DNA from: Pleurodeles waltl | Taxonomy: Eukaryota; Chordata; Amphibia; Caudata; Salamandridae | DNA: 64,000 nucleotides | Direction of reading: 5' to 3' | Assembly: GCF_031143425.1 (NCBI RefSeq) | Contig: NC_090444.1 | Span: 1,317,267,324 to 1,317,331,323 of the forward strand | In this document: positions 21,736 to 33,000 of the stretch, one piece after another | Layout: every line of letters begins with the position of its first letter | Position numbering within the stretch: the first letter of the stretch is position 1 | Translations under genes and position numbers: made by a program | Notes under the pieces: generated by a model | What the model saw: only the letters and a program-made list of their open reading frames with translations | The model's database searches: none | What the model was told of the DNA's origin: nothing

Positions 21736-23211
21736 TCATACGGCAATTGTGTCATACCGACAGTCATCTTTTGTTCTGGATGCAATCAACAAGTTATCAA
21801 TGTACTGTACCAGAGTCGAACTGAAAGGCAGTTCCAATGACTTCAAATCCTTCTTCAATATTTGATTGAAGATGGACGGTGACTCAGAAAACCCTTGAGG
21901 AATTCTGTACCAACTGTACACCTTATCCAGGAATTTGAAACTGAAGAGAAATTGGCTGTCCTCATAAAGAGGCACCGAAAAGAATGCTTGAGGCAGGTCC
22001 ACAACTGTGAACCACTCTGCATCACACGGAACCTGAAACATGATCACTGCTGGGTTCGGCACTATGAGGCAACACTTTACCACAATCTCATTTATTTTCC
22101 TCAAATCCTTCACAATTTGGACCTTTCCACAAGGCTTTTTCAGACCCATTATTGGTGAATTACACGGGCTGCTCATCACTTCTTTCAGAACTCCTTGCTT
22201 TACAAAGTCTGCAATTATCTGTGATACCTGAATGAGGACATCTTGTGCCATGTGGTACTGCGGCACCTGAGGAAACACTGCTTTCGGCTTAAACTGTACC
22301 TTAACCGGTTCTACTCCCTTTATCAGTCCTACTTCTTTTCCTGTCAGGTCCCACACCTTCTCTGTCACTGTTCCCTGCAACTCGGGTGGCAAGTCAGTCA
22401 CTGTAAGCGTTGGGAATAAGGTCATCAGAGGGTATTCTTCATTTGTACTTTCCGTCTCTAAATCTGTAAATTGCCCATCGTCCCCTTCATCATCACTGTT
22501 TGTCTGCACTTCAATTCCTTCATTTGAACAGGTAATCAAACATTTTGTTTTGCACAGTAAGTCTCTTCCCAGTAGGAATACTGGACTAGAGTCACAGACT
22601 ACAAATTTATGTAATCCCTGGAAGTTGCCAATCTCAACTTGAACTGGGTCTGTAATTGGGTTTGTCAAATACTGATTTGCCACACCAACCACCCTTATGG
22701 TACGTCCTGAAAGTGGTAATTTCGGAACCTCTGCACTTCTGACTGTAGAACTTGTAGCTCCTGTGTCAACCAAGAATGGTTCCCTCTGATCTACTTCTAG
22801 GGACGCTGCAAGCCTACACTCCTCACTGTCAGAACTTTCATCTGACCATTCATCATTCAATCCATCCTCACCATGCAATGGGAATTTCTGTACTGTATTA
22901 TTTTGACCCATCATTTGGCCTGTGACCTGCTGAGGAAGCATCACTTGTTGCTGTCCCATCGGAGTTAGTGGTAATTGCATTTGCTGTCTATGTACCATTG
23001 GAACCTGCTGTTGTACCTGCTGCATTTGTGCTGGTTGAACATGTGGCATTTGTATTTTCTGCATGGGCTGTAACCCCTGCATTTGAACCATGTTATTCTG
23101 AAAATTCTGATTTTGACCCCTCACTTTTGGAACCCTCACATTTTTAAATGTACTGACATCATTTCCTTGTTGAACAACACCATTCTGCACCACATTTAGG
23201 CATTTCCGCAT
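21736..23211 (-). pseudogene. pol: Retroviral protease and N-terminal reverse transcriptase
   Basis: A 491-codon frame. It starts with the last cysteine of a zinc knuckle (MRKCLN) and continues through a Q/M/P-rich linker. The aspartic protease follows (FLVDTGATSS, later VFLLGRDLL), then RT from VWDLTGKEVGL onward. RT motifs include VVDLPQAFFSVPL and IPQGFSESPSIFNQ. The active-site box reads YIDN where the family has YxDD, so the third catalytic carboxylate position is missing. A small deletion near 21745 shifts the frame just before the 171-bp insert. It lies in the same frame as gag, separated only by a TAG. Confidence 0.88.
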
Positions 23212-24940
23212 CTAATGCCCCACGCCCCTGCACACGTGACATGGTGACATCTTTTTCATCCCCTGGTCATCATTTTGAACCACTACGGTATTCAAGTCGG
23301 GACCGCGATTCACAAAACCTCGACCTCAACCTCTCAGCTGTGTCTGAAACATGCCATTCCCTTGCGGTTGCTGCTGTACCATCTGCTGAATTCCATTTCC
23401 CTGCATCCCTGCTTGCGCTGCCTTAATCTGCATCACCATCACTTTCTCTTTTAACTTTCTCTGCTTCAACTCAATCTCCTCACTGCAGTATTTCGCATAC
23501 TGCAACACCTCATCAATCGGCTTTGCCTGCCAACAGATTAAATATTCTTAATCATCTAGCTAATTTCTGGTCTTAGCCCTTCAACAAATCTGAACACAAG
23601 GTGATTCATGTCTTTCGGCTCTATGGTCTCCGTGCCACTGTAATGTTTGAACGCTTTCAACAACCTTTCATAGTAGGCATGAATAGACTCTTTAGCCTCC
23701 TGTGAGGTTCAATCGATTTTCTGCCAATCAGTCACTTTCGGCGACACTTTCTGCTTCAAAAACTCAATCACTTTATGATAGTATTTCATCACCTCCTCAG
23801 ATGGTGCTCCAGTCACCTTATCCCTTGCCAGTCCACACCCCTCTTGCACTCAAGCCATAGATCAGGTGGAACTATAATCTCAAACAGGGTATTCAAGTCC
23901 TCCCAGAGATTTTTCGCAAGCTTCACAAACCTATCTGTCTGCTGGTACTACTCTATCGGCTTCTCCCCCAATCTGGGAAATCATTTGTGAATGACAGAAT
24001 GTCTCCCCTGGACCACGGCACATGGACTAGGACCCCTCCAGCTGTTTCTCTCATTGGTAACATCTTTACTGTCCCCGTGTCCGGTGAGGCTTTAGCCTAA
24101 TTTGGTTCCGGACTTTCTCCCTTCTCTTTATCTCTTTTCTTTGCCCATCTGCCTTCCCACTTCTCTAAAGCTCCCCAGATTTGTGCACTGTGCAGTATCT
24201 CTTTAAGTTGCACTTTCATTCCAGTAGATCTCATGTTCTCAAAATCTTTAGAGTCAAAGTCTAATCTGTAGCTTCTTTTCAAATGTTTAGTATTCTCGAT
24301 GTCTATATTTTATTTGTCTGCCAGGTTCGCCAACCTCTGATGTACCTTGCACACCTCTTTAGTGATCTTGGGGCACAGATACCTCAATTCCGCTTCTGTG
24401 TATGACTCCAATCTGTTTACCCCTATTGTCCCTTCTACTAGTTCCGCAGCTTCTACATCCAGTCTCACAAAATTCAGGTATTCTTCCTTTTCTGGCTTAT
24501 CTGCGGCTACCGCAGTATTTTGTAAAGCGTAAGTCTTCTCTAACCATTCATTCAACTGTTGCACAGAGAAACCTTGCAGTGAGATGTTCCCTGCATGCCT
24601 TAATGGCGAATGTGATGAGTTTGTACTTATTATCTGTGGAGTTAGCACACCTAACCCTGCTTGTCTCATTGCCTCTAAAGGAGCCCCAATCAGATTAAGG
24701 TCCAACAAGGACCGGAGTCCTTCTGCTGACTGTTCTCTTGGGGTCATTAATTGGGGAGTTCCTATGGACCCTCCTCTTATTACCTCTTGGGTCACTGTTC
24801 CCTGATCACTCACGCCAGTTTTACCCTGCGCATACAATGGTACTGGTGAACCAACAGTAATTGGTAATGATATGGCAGCTGGTGTCTGACCTGGTCCCAA
24901 ACTTCGTGGAGCAGTAACTCCCAAAGCTTGACTCACTGTG
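23212..24940 (-). pseudogene. gag: gag, capsid to nucleocapsid part
   Basis: Minus-strand gag downstream of the LINE insertion. From 24940 the frame runs as a Q-rich and Pro-rich capsid entry (SVQQLNEWLEKTYALQN, LDVEAAELVEGTIG) to a TAA at 24310-24312. It resumes in the same frame (MKRSYRLDFDSK, 24282-24097), is broken in 23.5-24.1 kb, and reappears at 23508-23326. A nucleocapsid zinc knuckle of CxxCxxxxHxxxxC type lies at about 23200-23240. A TAG (23212-23214) falls between its His and last Cys. Gag and pol share one frame, as in retroviruses that use stop-codon readthrough. Confidence 0.75.
24928..24940. repeat. Target-site duplication of the LINE, left copy
   Basis: TTGACTCACTGTG at 24928-24940 recurs exactly at 26465-26477. 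The two copies bracket the LINE insert at 24941-26464, as expected for target-primed reverse transcription. Confidence 0.95.
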
Positions 24941-26265
24941 TGCGGCAAGGGTGCGTACTTGCCCCGACCCTCTTTTCCCTGTATATCAATGAAATCGTCC
25001 CCTCCCTCCACAGACTGCAGGCTGACGCACCTTCACTTGGCACACAAAAAATCCCAGTCTTACTTTTCGCCGATGACACTCTTCTGATATCCAAGACCCC
25101 TAGTGGTCTAAGGAAACTCCTTGCGTGCTTCGAGCATTTCTGCTCATCACAGGGACTCGAAATCAACGCCTCGAAAACAAAACTAATGACCCTCAATCCC
25201 CACAGATCTTTCAAAGGGAAGTTTACTTTAGAGGGCTCCACACTTGAGAAGGTGGGCATTTTCAGCTTCCTGGGCATAACATTCACTGACAACATGTCCT
25301 GGAAGCCACACATAGGAAAACAAGCCCTAAAACTAAAACAAACAACAGGGGTACTACTAAAGAAATTTCACCTCTCACACACAAAACCAATTCGCCCAGC
25401 ATTACAGTTATACGAAGCCCAGGCCGTTTCCTCAGCGCTTTACGGGGCTGAACTATGGGGCTATACCAAAACCCAAGACTTACCCACTGCTGAAAACAAC
25501 TTCCTAAGAAACCTTGTGTCCCTTCCGCTAAGCACCCCACTGTTCCCTCTTTTCAAGGATCTCGGTATCAAACGCATTGGTCACAAAGCCCGCCTGCGAC
25601 CTCTGCTGTACTGGCGGCGTCTCTGGACCACTCCGGAGCTCGACATCTTCACTGAAGCTCTACAGGTCATCCTAAAAGCCGACCATCTTCACAGTATTCC
25701 CTGGCTACGATACATCAAGGGTTCACTGTACTCACTTGGGCTCGATGATCTCTGGAACTCACCAACCACATCAGTCTTCCCCTCGAAAAGCGAACTAAAG
25801 AAACTATACTGGCAAATGGCAAATTACGAAGACACAAGGGCTGCACTCCACACTACACTATCTTGTGACTTTGCCAACCTAAAAGAGTCATGCAAGTACG
25901 AAGCTTTTTGGGACCTAATCACGGCCCCAAGGGAAAGGAAACTGTACTTCCAGCTACGCATTGGAACACTCCCACTAAGACTTCTCACCAGTAGTTGGTC
26001 ACACAATGAATCAACCGTATGCCCAGCTTGCAAAGCCCCCGTCGAGAATCTCCCTCACGTCCTTTTTGCCTGCCCCGCGTACACCGCCCCCCGTAGGAAA
26101 TGGCTGGCCCCGGCATGCAGACTACTGGGAGTCCGCAGCTCTGCGCTAGCCCTGCGAATCCTCAGATCAGACACTAGGCCAACGCTAGTGATCGCTGTCG
26201 CCAAATTCCTCAGAGCTAGTTGGCTTGTTAGAGGGAAAACCCTTCTGGATAAAGACTCCAAATAA
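24941..26265 (+). CDS. LINE reverse transcriptase, C-terminal part, open frame
   Basis: A plus-strand 5'-truncated non-LTR retrotransposon with an uninterrupted frame of about 440 codons. It begins inside RT at VRQGCVLAPTLFSLYIN, followed by the active site LLFADDTLL. GLEINASKTKLM, a thumb/connector region (SALYGAELWG) and a C-terminal CPACKAPVENLPHVLFACPAY zinc-knuckle-like motif (C-x2-C-x8-H-x4-C) follow. The endonuclease and first half of RT are missing, so it cannot act alone. The C-terminal CCHC and the style resemble I/R1/Jockey-group LINEs, but I cannot fix the clade. It was inserted antisense to the retroviral gag, and its lack of stops implies a recent insertion. Confidence 0.85.
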
Positions 26266-26464
26266 GACTGTCCCATCGTCCTGTGCAGCACATTTTATTC
26301 CATTTTTATTCCATTTTTATTCCACTTTTTCCATTTTCTCTTATCTTTTACTCCCTTTTATCATTATATTTACCTGTAATTATCATTATGTGTATTTATT
26401 TGTATTTATTACTGCTTGCGCTTTTTTGGCTCTTGTAGCCGCAATAAAGCTCCTTTGAATTGAA
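26266..26464 (+). mobile_element. LINE 3' UTR and GAATT-type tail
   Basis: The non-coding 3' end of the LINE contains tandem TTTTATTCCA-like blocks. It ends CAATAAAGCTCCTTTGAATTGAATTG, that is, a polyadenylation-like AATAAA plus a short GAATT repeat tail rather than poly-A. The right target duplication begins at 26465 and overlaps the tail by a few bases. Confidence 0.8.
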
Positions 26465-26477
26465 TTGACTCACTGTG
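26465..26477. repeat. Target-site duplication of the LINE, right copy
   Basis: An exact repeat of TTGACTCACTGTG from 24928-24940. It directly follows the LINE tail. Confidence 0.95.
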
Positions 26478-27430
26478 GCTGGTGCAGGTATTAACGGAGG
26501 TCCTGCTGCTGGATTATACCCCGGAATCAGCTGTTGCTGCGGCTTGGGCAGCAATTGTGGAGTTGGCTCAATCTGCACTAACCTTGATTTTGTATATATC
26601 GGGTCAGGTGGCACCATCAGACTCGTAATTGTCTCTAGTACTGGGACATCTGGATAAATCCTTTGTATCTGTGGCAGAGGTTGCAACTGTATCTGCATGT
26701 CTGGCGCAGTGGGTACACTGACACCATTCTGTATCAAAACCGTATCACTATTCTGCACTGTATTTGTAACTTCTTTACTCTGTGTCTGGTTCCCAGGACC
26801 CGCACTAGTGCTCGGGGCATTGTCATTTATTGCATAAGGCGGCAGTCGGTCATGCAACAATTGATTTAGAAACTCTTCATCGTCTGAATCATCTTCGTCT
26901 ACCCAAGACCTCTGAGTCTCTTTAGGCTTATTAGAGCCCTTGTCTGTCTTACAGGTGGCTTTCTTTCCCTGCGTCTCGTCTTCTTGTGTTATTGCTGCAA
27001 ACAATTTGAGTCCGTCAACTTTTCCCCTTCTCCACATTTTACTCTCATTGTCCCATCTAGCCTCGGCTAAAGTCTTCTCTGCCCTTTTCATCCTCCTCTC
27101 AAATTTTTGCTGTCTTTGTCGTATGGCCATTAAATCCCAGACTGCTAATGCCTCATACTGAGCTGGTCTCGGAGGTGGTTTCTGCACACTTAACATCCAC
27201 CTTAAATTCTCCCAAATTCTTGAATTGAACGTTCCATGCTCTGGAAATGCTAAACATCCCTCTTTCTCTGTTAATTTGCACCACTGCTTCATCCACAGGC
27301 ATGGCGCGACTCCCTTTTCCTCCATTACTATATAAGTTGGAGTACCCTTAGGCAGTGTAGGCTCCCCTTCACTCGCCATAATGTATGCGTCTCCTTTCAG
27401 AGCGCTCCTCAAAGCCTTGAGAAAAATCAT
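26478..27430 (-). pseudogene. gag: gag, N-terminal (matrix) part
   Basis: The start of the retroviral gag on the minus strand, from an ATG at 27430. Visible features are a GTPTYIVMEEKGVAPCLW segment, W-rich blocks (WENLRWMLSVQKPPP), a charged coiled-coil stretch (RQRQQKFERRMKRAEKTLAEA) and an acidic DEDDSDDEEF patch. A long P/Q-rich region follows. It is open until the LINE junction. Insert plus one duplication is 1537 bp, which accounts exactly for the frame difference with the downstream gag part, so the frame was continuous here before the LINE arrived. Style suggests gamma/epsilon-like gag. Confidence 0.75.
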
Positions 27431-28386
27431 TTTTGCGTCTTTTATTTTGTTTTGAATTAATCAGAAAGTGACTTTAATTCCCAGAACACTCTTCACCTGC
27501 CTTTCTCTACCTATTGCCTCTCACGGACGGCTGACAATCCGTGCACGACCCCTCTCAGTAACTGACCTATCCCAGCGCGGCACCACTTGACGTCACACTC
27601 ACACACTGCAGCTGACAAAGTCTTGCGGCTTGTCCTCCTTACACTGAATTCACACCAAACTAATGCAATATTGCGAGCACCTTTAACAACAACAACAATT
27701 TGCTGGTTTACTACAGGAAGGGTATACAATTGCTTCAGAACTTTACAGAGATTTCACTTGAAGCCTAGCCGCTACTCTCTCCTTCTCAGTTCCCGCATAC
27801 GCAAGCAGAATTCGACCCGCAAATCCTACTCTCGACTTGTCAGTGGTTTGTTCTAGTGCACTATAGAACTTGCCACATCTCCATCGAAGGTTTCATACAC
27901 ACAATTTGACTCAAACTCGACTTGTCAACCACGCCCGATTGACCTATTAAACCGCACAAATTACAACATAAACCCAAGTGTCTCCTACACTTGTCAATAT
28001 ACTCCGGAGTCTTAGACCCCAACGGGTCAGTACATCACCAACCAACCACGTGGATAATGTTTTAGCACAAAGCGCCACACTCACATGAAGTACGCCGACT
28101 TCCCTACTCTCATACTGCGGAGTATGCCCACTCCTCTTAAAACAACATTACCTGGCCTAAACACACAAACTTCACAAATCACCTGCGATTTTCATAAGCT
28201 GAGCAAGCGCAAATTCTATACCACACATACTATGACGCCGAGAACATTCCCAACTCACTTAGGCAGGCTTCCGAGGTCCCAGGAGAGTCATGGGGAATTT
28301 AGAAATGCATCATACCTCTAATTTGTATTATCTCAGAAAAACAATAAAAAAACATATTCTCCGCCCTAGGGCTCCAAAGGGCCTAA
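27431..28386 (-). other. Retroviral 5' leader
   Basis: About 950 bp between the primer-binding site and the gag start, without a conserved frame. Such leaders carry packaging and dimerisation signals, none of which I can identify by eye. A T-rich run (minus strand) near 28340-28350 is present. Confidence 0.55.
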
Positions 28387-28404
28387 ACCGTCGCTCTGCT
28401 ACCA
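28387..28404 (-). promoter_or_regulatory. Primer-binding site, initiator tRNA-Met-like
   Basis: On the minus strand, 4 nt after the LTR end, the sequence reads TGGTAGCAGAGCGACGGT. The first 11 nt match the complement of the 3' end of vertebrate initiator tRNA-Met, and the rest fits after one inserted and one changed base. Priming by initiator tRNA-Met is common in LTR retrotransposons and less usual in retroviruses. The assignment is from memory of tRNA ends. Confidence 0.55.
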
Positions 28405-28408
28405 GAAC

Positions 28409-28557
28409 TGTTAACGCGTCCCTTTATGATACATTATTACACATTGGGACTCGTTTTAGGCCAGTGAATCTTTTGACCCTGTTGAGAGACACCTTAGGAT
28501 GAGATAGCTAATCAACATGTCAATTAATACGTCAATAATGTCATCAATATTTATCAC
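28409..28557 (-). repeat. Remnant of the 5' LTR (U5 side only)
   Basis: These 149 bp match 14768-14916 with three substitutions (about 2% divergence). The match ends abruptly at 28557. The promoter-bearing U3 and most of R are gone, so this provirus lacks its own upstream promoter. What follows (28558-28591) is the tip of a different repeat. Confidence 0.88.
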
Positions 28558-28591
28558 TTTATCACCGACCGCCAGGGTCAGAATGAGGGCC
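28558..28591. repeat. Tip of a GGGCCTCATTCTG-type miniature element
   Basis: The reverse complement starts GGGCCTCATTCTGACC and continues GGCGGTCGGTG. The tip resembles the 171-bp element in pol (GGGCCTGATTCTAAC) and the one at 50020 (GGGCCTGTTTTAG). The rest of this element is missing where it meets the LTR remnant, so it marks a deletion or recombination junction. Confidence 0.45.
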
Positions 28592-29491
28592 TATGTGTTC
28601 ACAGATCACACAGCTGATGATGTTGGGGCCAAAGATAAGGACAAAGGGACAGTGACTTTGCACATGCAGAACATCATTTCAACCACTGATGTTAATTCCC
28701 AGAATCTCAACTGTTACTTGGTGATGCAGGCAGCAGCATCGCTGATTTCTTCAGCACATTGCAATCAATGCCAAGAACGAGACACCAAAGTCACATTTGA
28801 AAACTCATGATCACCTTTGTGGATGAGAGAAGTCTATTCTCCATTTTCAACAGGAACGCTGCATGACATTTTTGGTTTTGGGGAGTGGTCTTCTGTCAGC
28901 TTAGCAGTACTTTATCATGCACAAGCAGGCACTCTCCAAGACATAAAGAAGGCTACATGGGCGATGGATGCTATGGTCAGGTCTGCTGGTGTGCAAATGA
29001 TTATTTTAGGTTGTTTCATTAGTGCTCATTGTAGAACCCAGCTGGTGTGGCAGAATACTTTTAAACATAGACATCAAATTATACAGCATAGATAAAGACA
29101 TGAAGACAAAATTGTAATAAGATCCTTTCTATGAGGGGTAAAACATGGAAGGGGGATATCACAATGGAATCCTGACAACAAAGAGCACATATGTGGACAT
29201 CTATGGTAATCATGAAAGTTGGGAAAATGTGTGACACATATATCAAAGAAGCAATTGTCCAGTCGAGGGTAGATGGACTACACTAAGAAGCTATCTGTAT
29301 AGTAGGAGCAGAATGACAGGGCCATGCCTAATGCCACATCTCTATTGGTGGGGGTACTGAGCCTTTGCTTGAACACATAGCTAACTGCAGCAAGGACCTG
29401 GCTCAGAGGTAGGATCAGGACAATACGACAAGAGATGAAGGTTCCACAGCCACCTCCACTTTCAACCAGCGAGGGTTCCAGTGTAGGGAGC
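28592..29491. other. No recognised gene
   Basis: A few frames of 90 codons exist (for example 28517-28810 and 28817-29095, plus). They show no family motifs and no common splice structure. I leave the stretch as unassigned intergenic sequence. Confidence 0.35.
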
Positions 29492-29715
29492 AGTGGGTCA
29501 GATTCATCAAGGTACTTAAGTGTAGTAAAGTTATGAGTGCGGAGTCTTTGCACTCATGGACGAATCTCCCTACTCAGGACAGAATCTCCACACGACACAC
29601 TGCAGAGTGCACCGTGTGGAGATTCTGCCCCGAGTGTGAAGATTCTGCCACAAGTGTGGATGCGCCACAATAGCAACTTTACTACACATAAGTACCTTCG
29701 TGAATCAAGCCCAGT
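29492..29715. mobile_element. 218-bp miniature inverted-repeat element with AGT duplication
   Basis: The element 29495-29712 starts GGGTCAGATTCATCAAGGTA and ends with a near-complement (TACCTTCGTGAATCAAGCCC). The terminal arms pair over about 38 bp with few mismatches. AGT flanks both ends (29492-29494 and 29713-29715). Inner stems (ATCTCCACACG with CGTGTGGAGAT) continue the hairpin. GGG tips with a 3-bp duplication suggest Harbinger-type mobilisation. Confidence 0.75.
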
Positions 29716-30039
29716 GTCTCTTTTGTGCACTTTGGATTCAGCAACCGGATGCCAGTATCACTCCTACATGTTGCAAAATATAGTCGAAAGTGTTTGAATT
29801 GCTTTCAATTACAAATCTTTTTCCACTAGCACATGTTCAGTGTGGTACCTGAATATCGATCCAAAATAAGTTTTTGACCTTAATACTGCATTTTTTAAAA
29901 TGTATTGAGCCAGAGAGCCGCATCTTAAGTACCATCATTACAAAGGAAAAAAAAAAAGTAATAAGAAAGGGCTAGGGGGAAAACACCTATTACCTACACA
30001 TGGTTATACAAATAAATGACATGATATAATGGAGGATAA
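29716..30039. other. No gene; probable L1 3' UTR side
   Basis: AT-rich sequence with an A-run at 29946-29958, adjoining the 3' part of the minus-strand L1. I cannot place the exact 3' end of that element. Confidence 0.3.
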
Positions 30040-33000
30040 AATAAAAGAGAAGACCGCAAGTCTAAGCGTATTGACCGTAGATTGGTAAGACTTAGCTTTT
30101 AAACATTAAATCCTGGCTCCCAATTAAAACACTCCCCACATCCTGTCCAATTTCGTTAATGAGGGGATACCCCCGACTTTAGCTAGAGCTTGTTCGGACT
30201 CATAAAGTTGTTGTATAACTGCCCACCATTCAACATCCCACATTGAAACCGCAGATGCCCATGATCTGGCAATGCAGAGCCTGGCAGAAACAATCAATCA
30301 GCCAACCAAAGAGATATTTGTATTGTGCAGCTAATCACCCATAGGGTCTCAAGGCGCTGTCTGTGGGCGTGCTGCTCAGTCGAAGAGCTAGATCTTGAAG
30401 TCCTCCCTGAACTGCTTCAGTGATGCGGTCTGCCTGAGCTTGAGAGTTAGTGTGTTCCATGTCCGGGCTGCTAGGTAGGAGAAGGATCTTCCTCCTGCTT
30501 TGCTTTTCTGGATTTTGGGGATGGCTGCAAAGGCGAACTGGGAAGAACGGAGATGCCTGTTGGGTACGTAGAAGGCGAGGCAGTGGTTGAGGTATACCTG
30601 ACCTATGTTGTGCAGTACAATAATGATAGACAGCTGTTTTCTCAACCCAAAATTGTATTTCGTGGGATTCCCCAGCATAATTTCCTTGGGGTTGAAGTAT
30701 GTAGCAAACCCAAGACATGCCGCTGTAACCTGGATCATGCCTTCTTAGAATCCCTGGAGAGCAGGGCATGTAACAAACATGTGGTGAATAAAGGCTGCGA
30801 AACAACCACCCTGTTTAGTTAATCTCTCTGGTGTATAATATAACATGCAGATGGTCTTAAACTTAAACTGCTGTAGCTTTAGATTAATGGAGTGCACTGA
30901 GCCCTCAGCCATCTCCGGGGCACTATGGACTTCTGATGGCCGGATCTCACACCACAGCTCCTTATTCCACGTAGCCGCTAGATGCAAGCCATCATTGGTT
31001 CAAAACTCACAGAAATCACGGTAAACTGTACTAATCAGAGATTTTCTACCTACCCTGTGCATGGTATTAATAATATCGGAGCATTCTGAAATCATATGGA
31101 CCTTAGATGCAGATAGTAAGTAATCTGTAAGCTGCAAATACTTTAAAAAGAAATGGTGAGGAAACATAAGCAGCTTGATGCCCCGCAAACGAGCAAAATC
31201 CATTCAGGTTCTAAAGTTGCCTGATCTTTGCCATGCCCTGCATACTGGTTCGTGAAATACTTCTGGGAATGCTGGATTGTCCCACAGTGGCGTGTCAGCA
31301 TATATTAAATTTAAAGAGTATACCGCACATGTTTCACGCCAGATACAAATTATGTCCCGCACAAATTTAAATCTTACACCCTTGTAGTAATTGGCACCTG
31401 CCAGCCTATAGAAAATAAGCCTACATTCAGAGCGTAATGCCAGTGATAGCCCAGAACCAAAGAATCTGGTTCCGCTTGTGTTAACAGGTTGCGCAGACGT
31501 CCTGCAAATGCTGCCCAAAAATATAATTTAAAATCCGGTAGCTGCTGACCCCCCTGCCTGTATGGTAGTTTTAGAAAGCGTATAGCACACCTAGCCCATT
31601 TGTAACACCATATAAAGCTGCCAAGGATACCTTGCAGGCATTTGAAGAAAGAATTCGGAACCCGTAGTGGAATGGCCTGATATAAATATAGAAATGCAGG
31701 TACAATGTTCATTATAACGACGTTACAGCGACCAATGAAACTGTGAGTTAGCCTGTTCCAGAACCGAAGTTTAGCAGTAGCTGTCCTAAGCAGAGGCTCA
31801 TAGTTAAGTTGATAATTATATCAATCTGTGCGCTTAAGTTACTGCCAAGTATGTAGCCGGGGGATACTACCCAGAGAATTGAACCAACCGGATTCAATAC
31901 AGCAATAGCTACGTTTTAGCTATGTTCAACTTATAGCCTGAGAATATTCTAAATCTGCCCGCTTCCTCACTAATATCATTTAAAGCAGCCGCCAGCTCAG
32001 ATGTATATATGGCAACATCATCAGCATATGCAGTAATTTTAAGGTCACAGCCGCCAGACAACAACAACCGAATTCCGCCATTCATCTGCAAATATTGAAG
32101 GAATGGCTCCAAATAAAAAGCAAATAAAAGATGAGAGAGTGGACACCCTTGCTAGGTGTCCTTATGGATCTTAAATGGTAAGGAGGATACTCCTGAGTAT
32201 ACCAGCTTAGCACGGGAGCCCTATTATAAAAACTGTACCCAAATACAGAACAAATCTTGAATCCCAAAGGCCTTCATTGTTGCCCAGAGACAATCCCACA
32301 CTACACGATCGAAAACCTTCTCGGCATCCAACAAAACCATACCTAAATTCTTACCCAATCTTCCCGCCACATCAAAAGCAGCAATTGCCGAACTGATGTG
32401 GCTCGTAGTAACCCTGGCTGGTATAAAACCATGAAGTTGCAGCGAGACTACATCTGGCAAGAGAGGAGAGAGCTGGGTAGCCAAAAGCTTAGCGAATATC
32501 TTTATGCCCATGTTAATCAGGGAGATGGGTTGATTAGAACCCCTATCCTTGGACAGCTTACCCTCTTTAAGGAATACTATATTAGTCATATTCCTAGTAG
32601 CAGGTATGTCCCCATTTTTATCCATATGTTGCATAACATTTAAAAGAGGAGGAACTATAATATCCTTAAACACCTTAAAAAATTAAAGTGGGTCTTCCCT
32701 TGCCGCCTTACCCGATGGCAATGCTGCTAAGACAGCCTCAATTTCCCCAGCAGAGATGTCTTCCTGCAATGCTAATGCCTGAGAGTTCCCTAAACATGAC
32801 AGTCTGCAGCCCTGAATGTATGTGTTAAGCCCAGGCAGACTAGTCTATTGGGGTTGGCTGTATAGTTTTTGAAAAAAAGCTGCAAACTGTTCAGCAATCG
32901 CCTCAGGATGTGTATACATCTTCCATCACTACCTTTGACACCCTAGATTCGCCAGTTTGCCTTTCTATCTGATATTTGGTGTGCCAGGCTTCAACCGACC

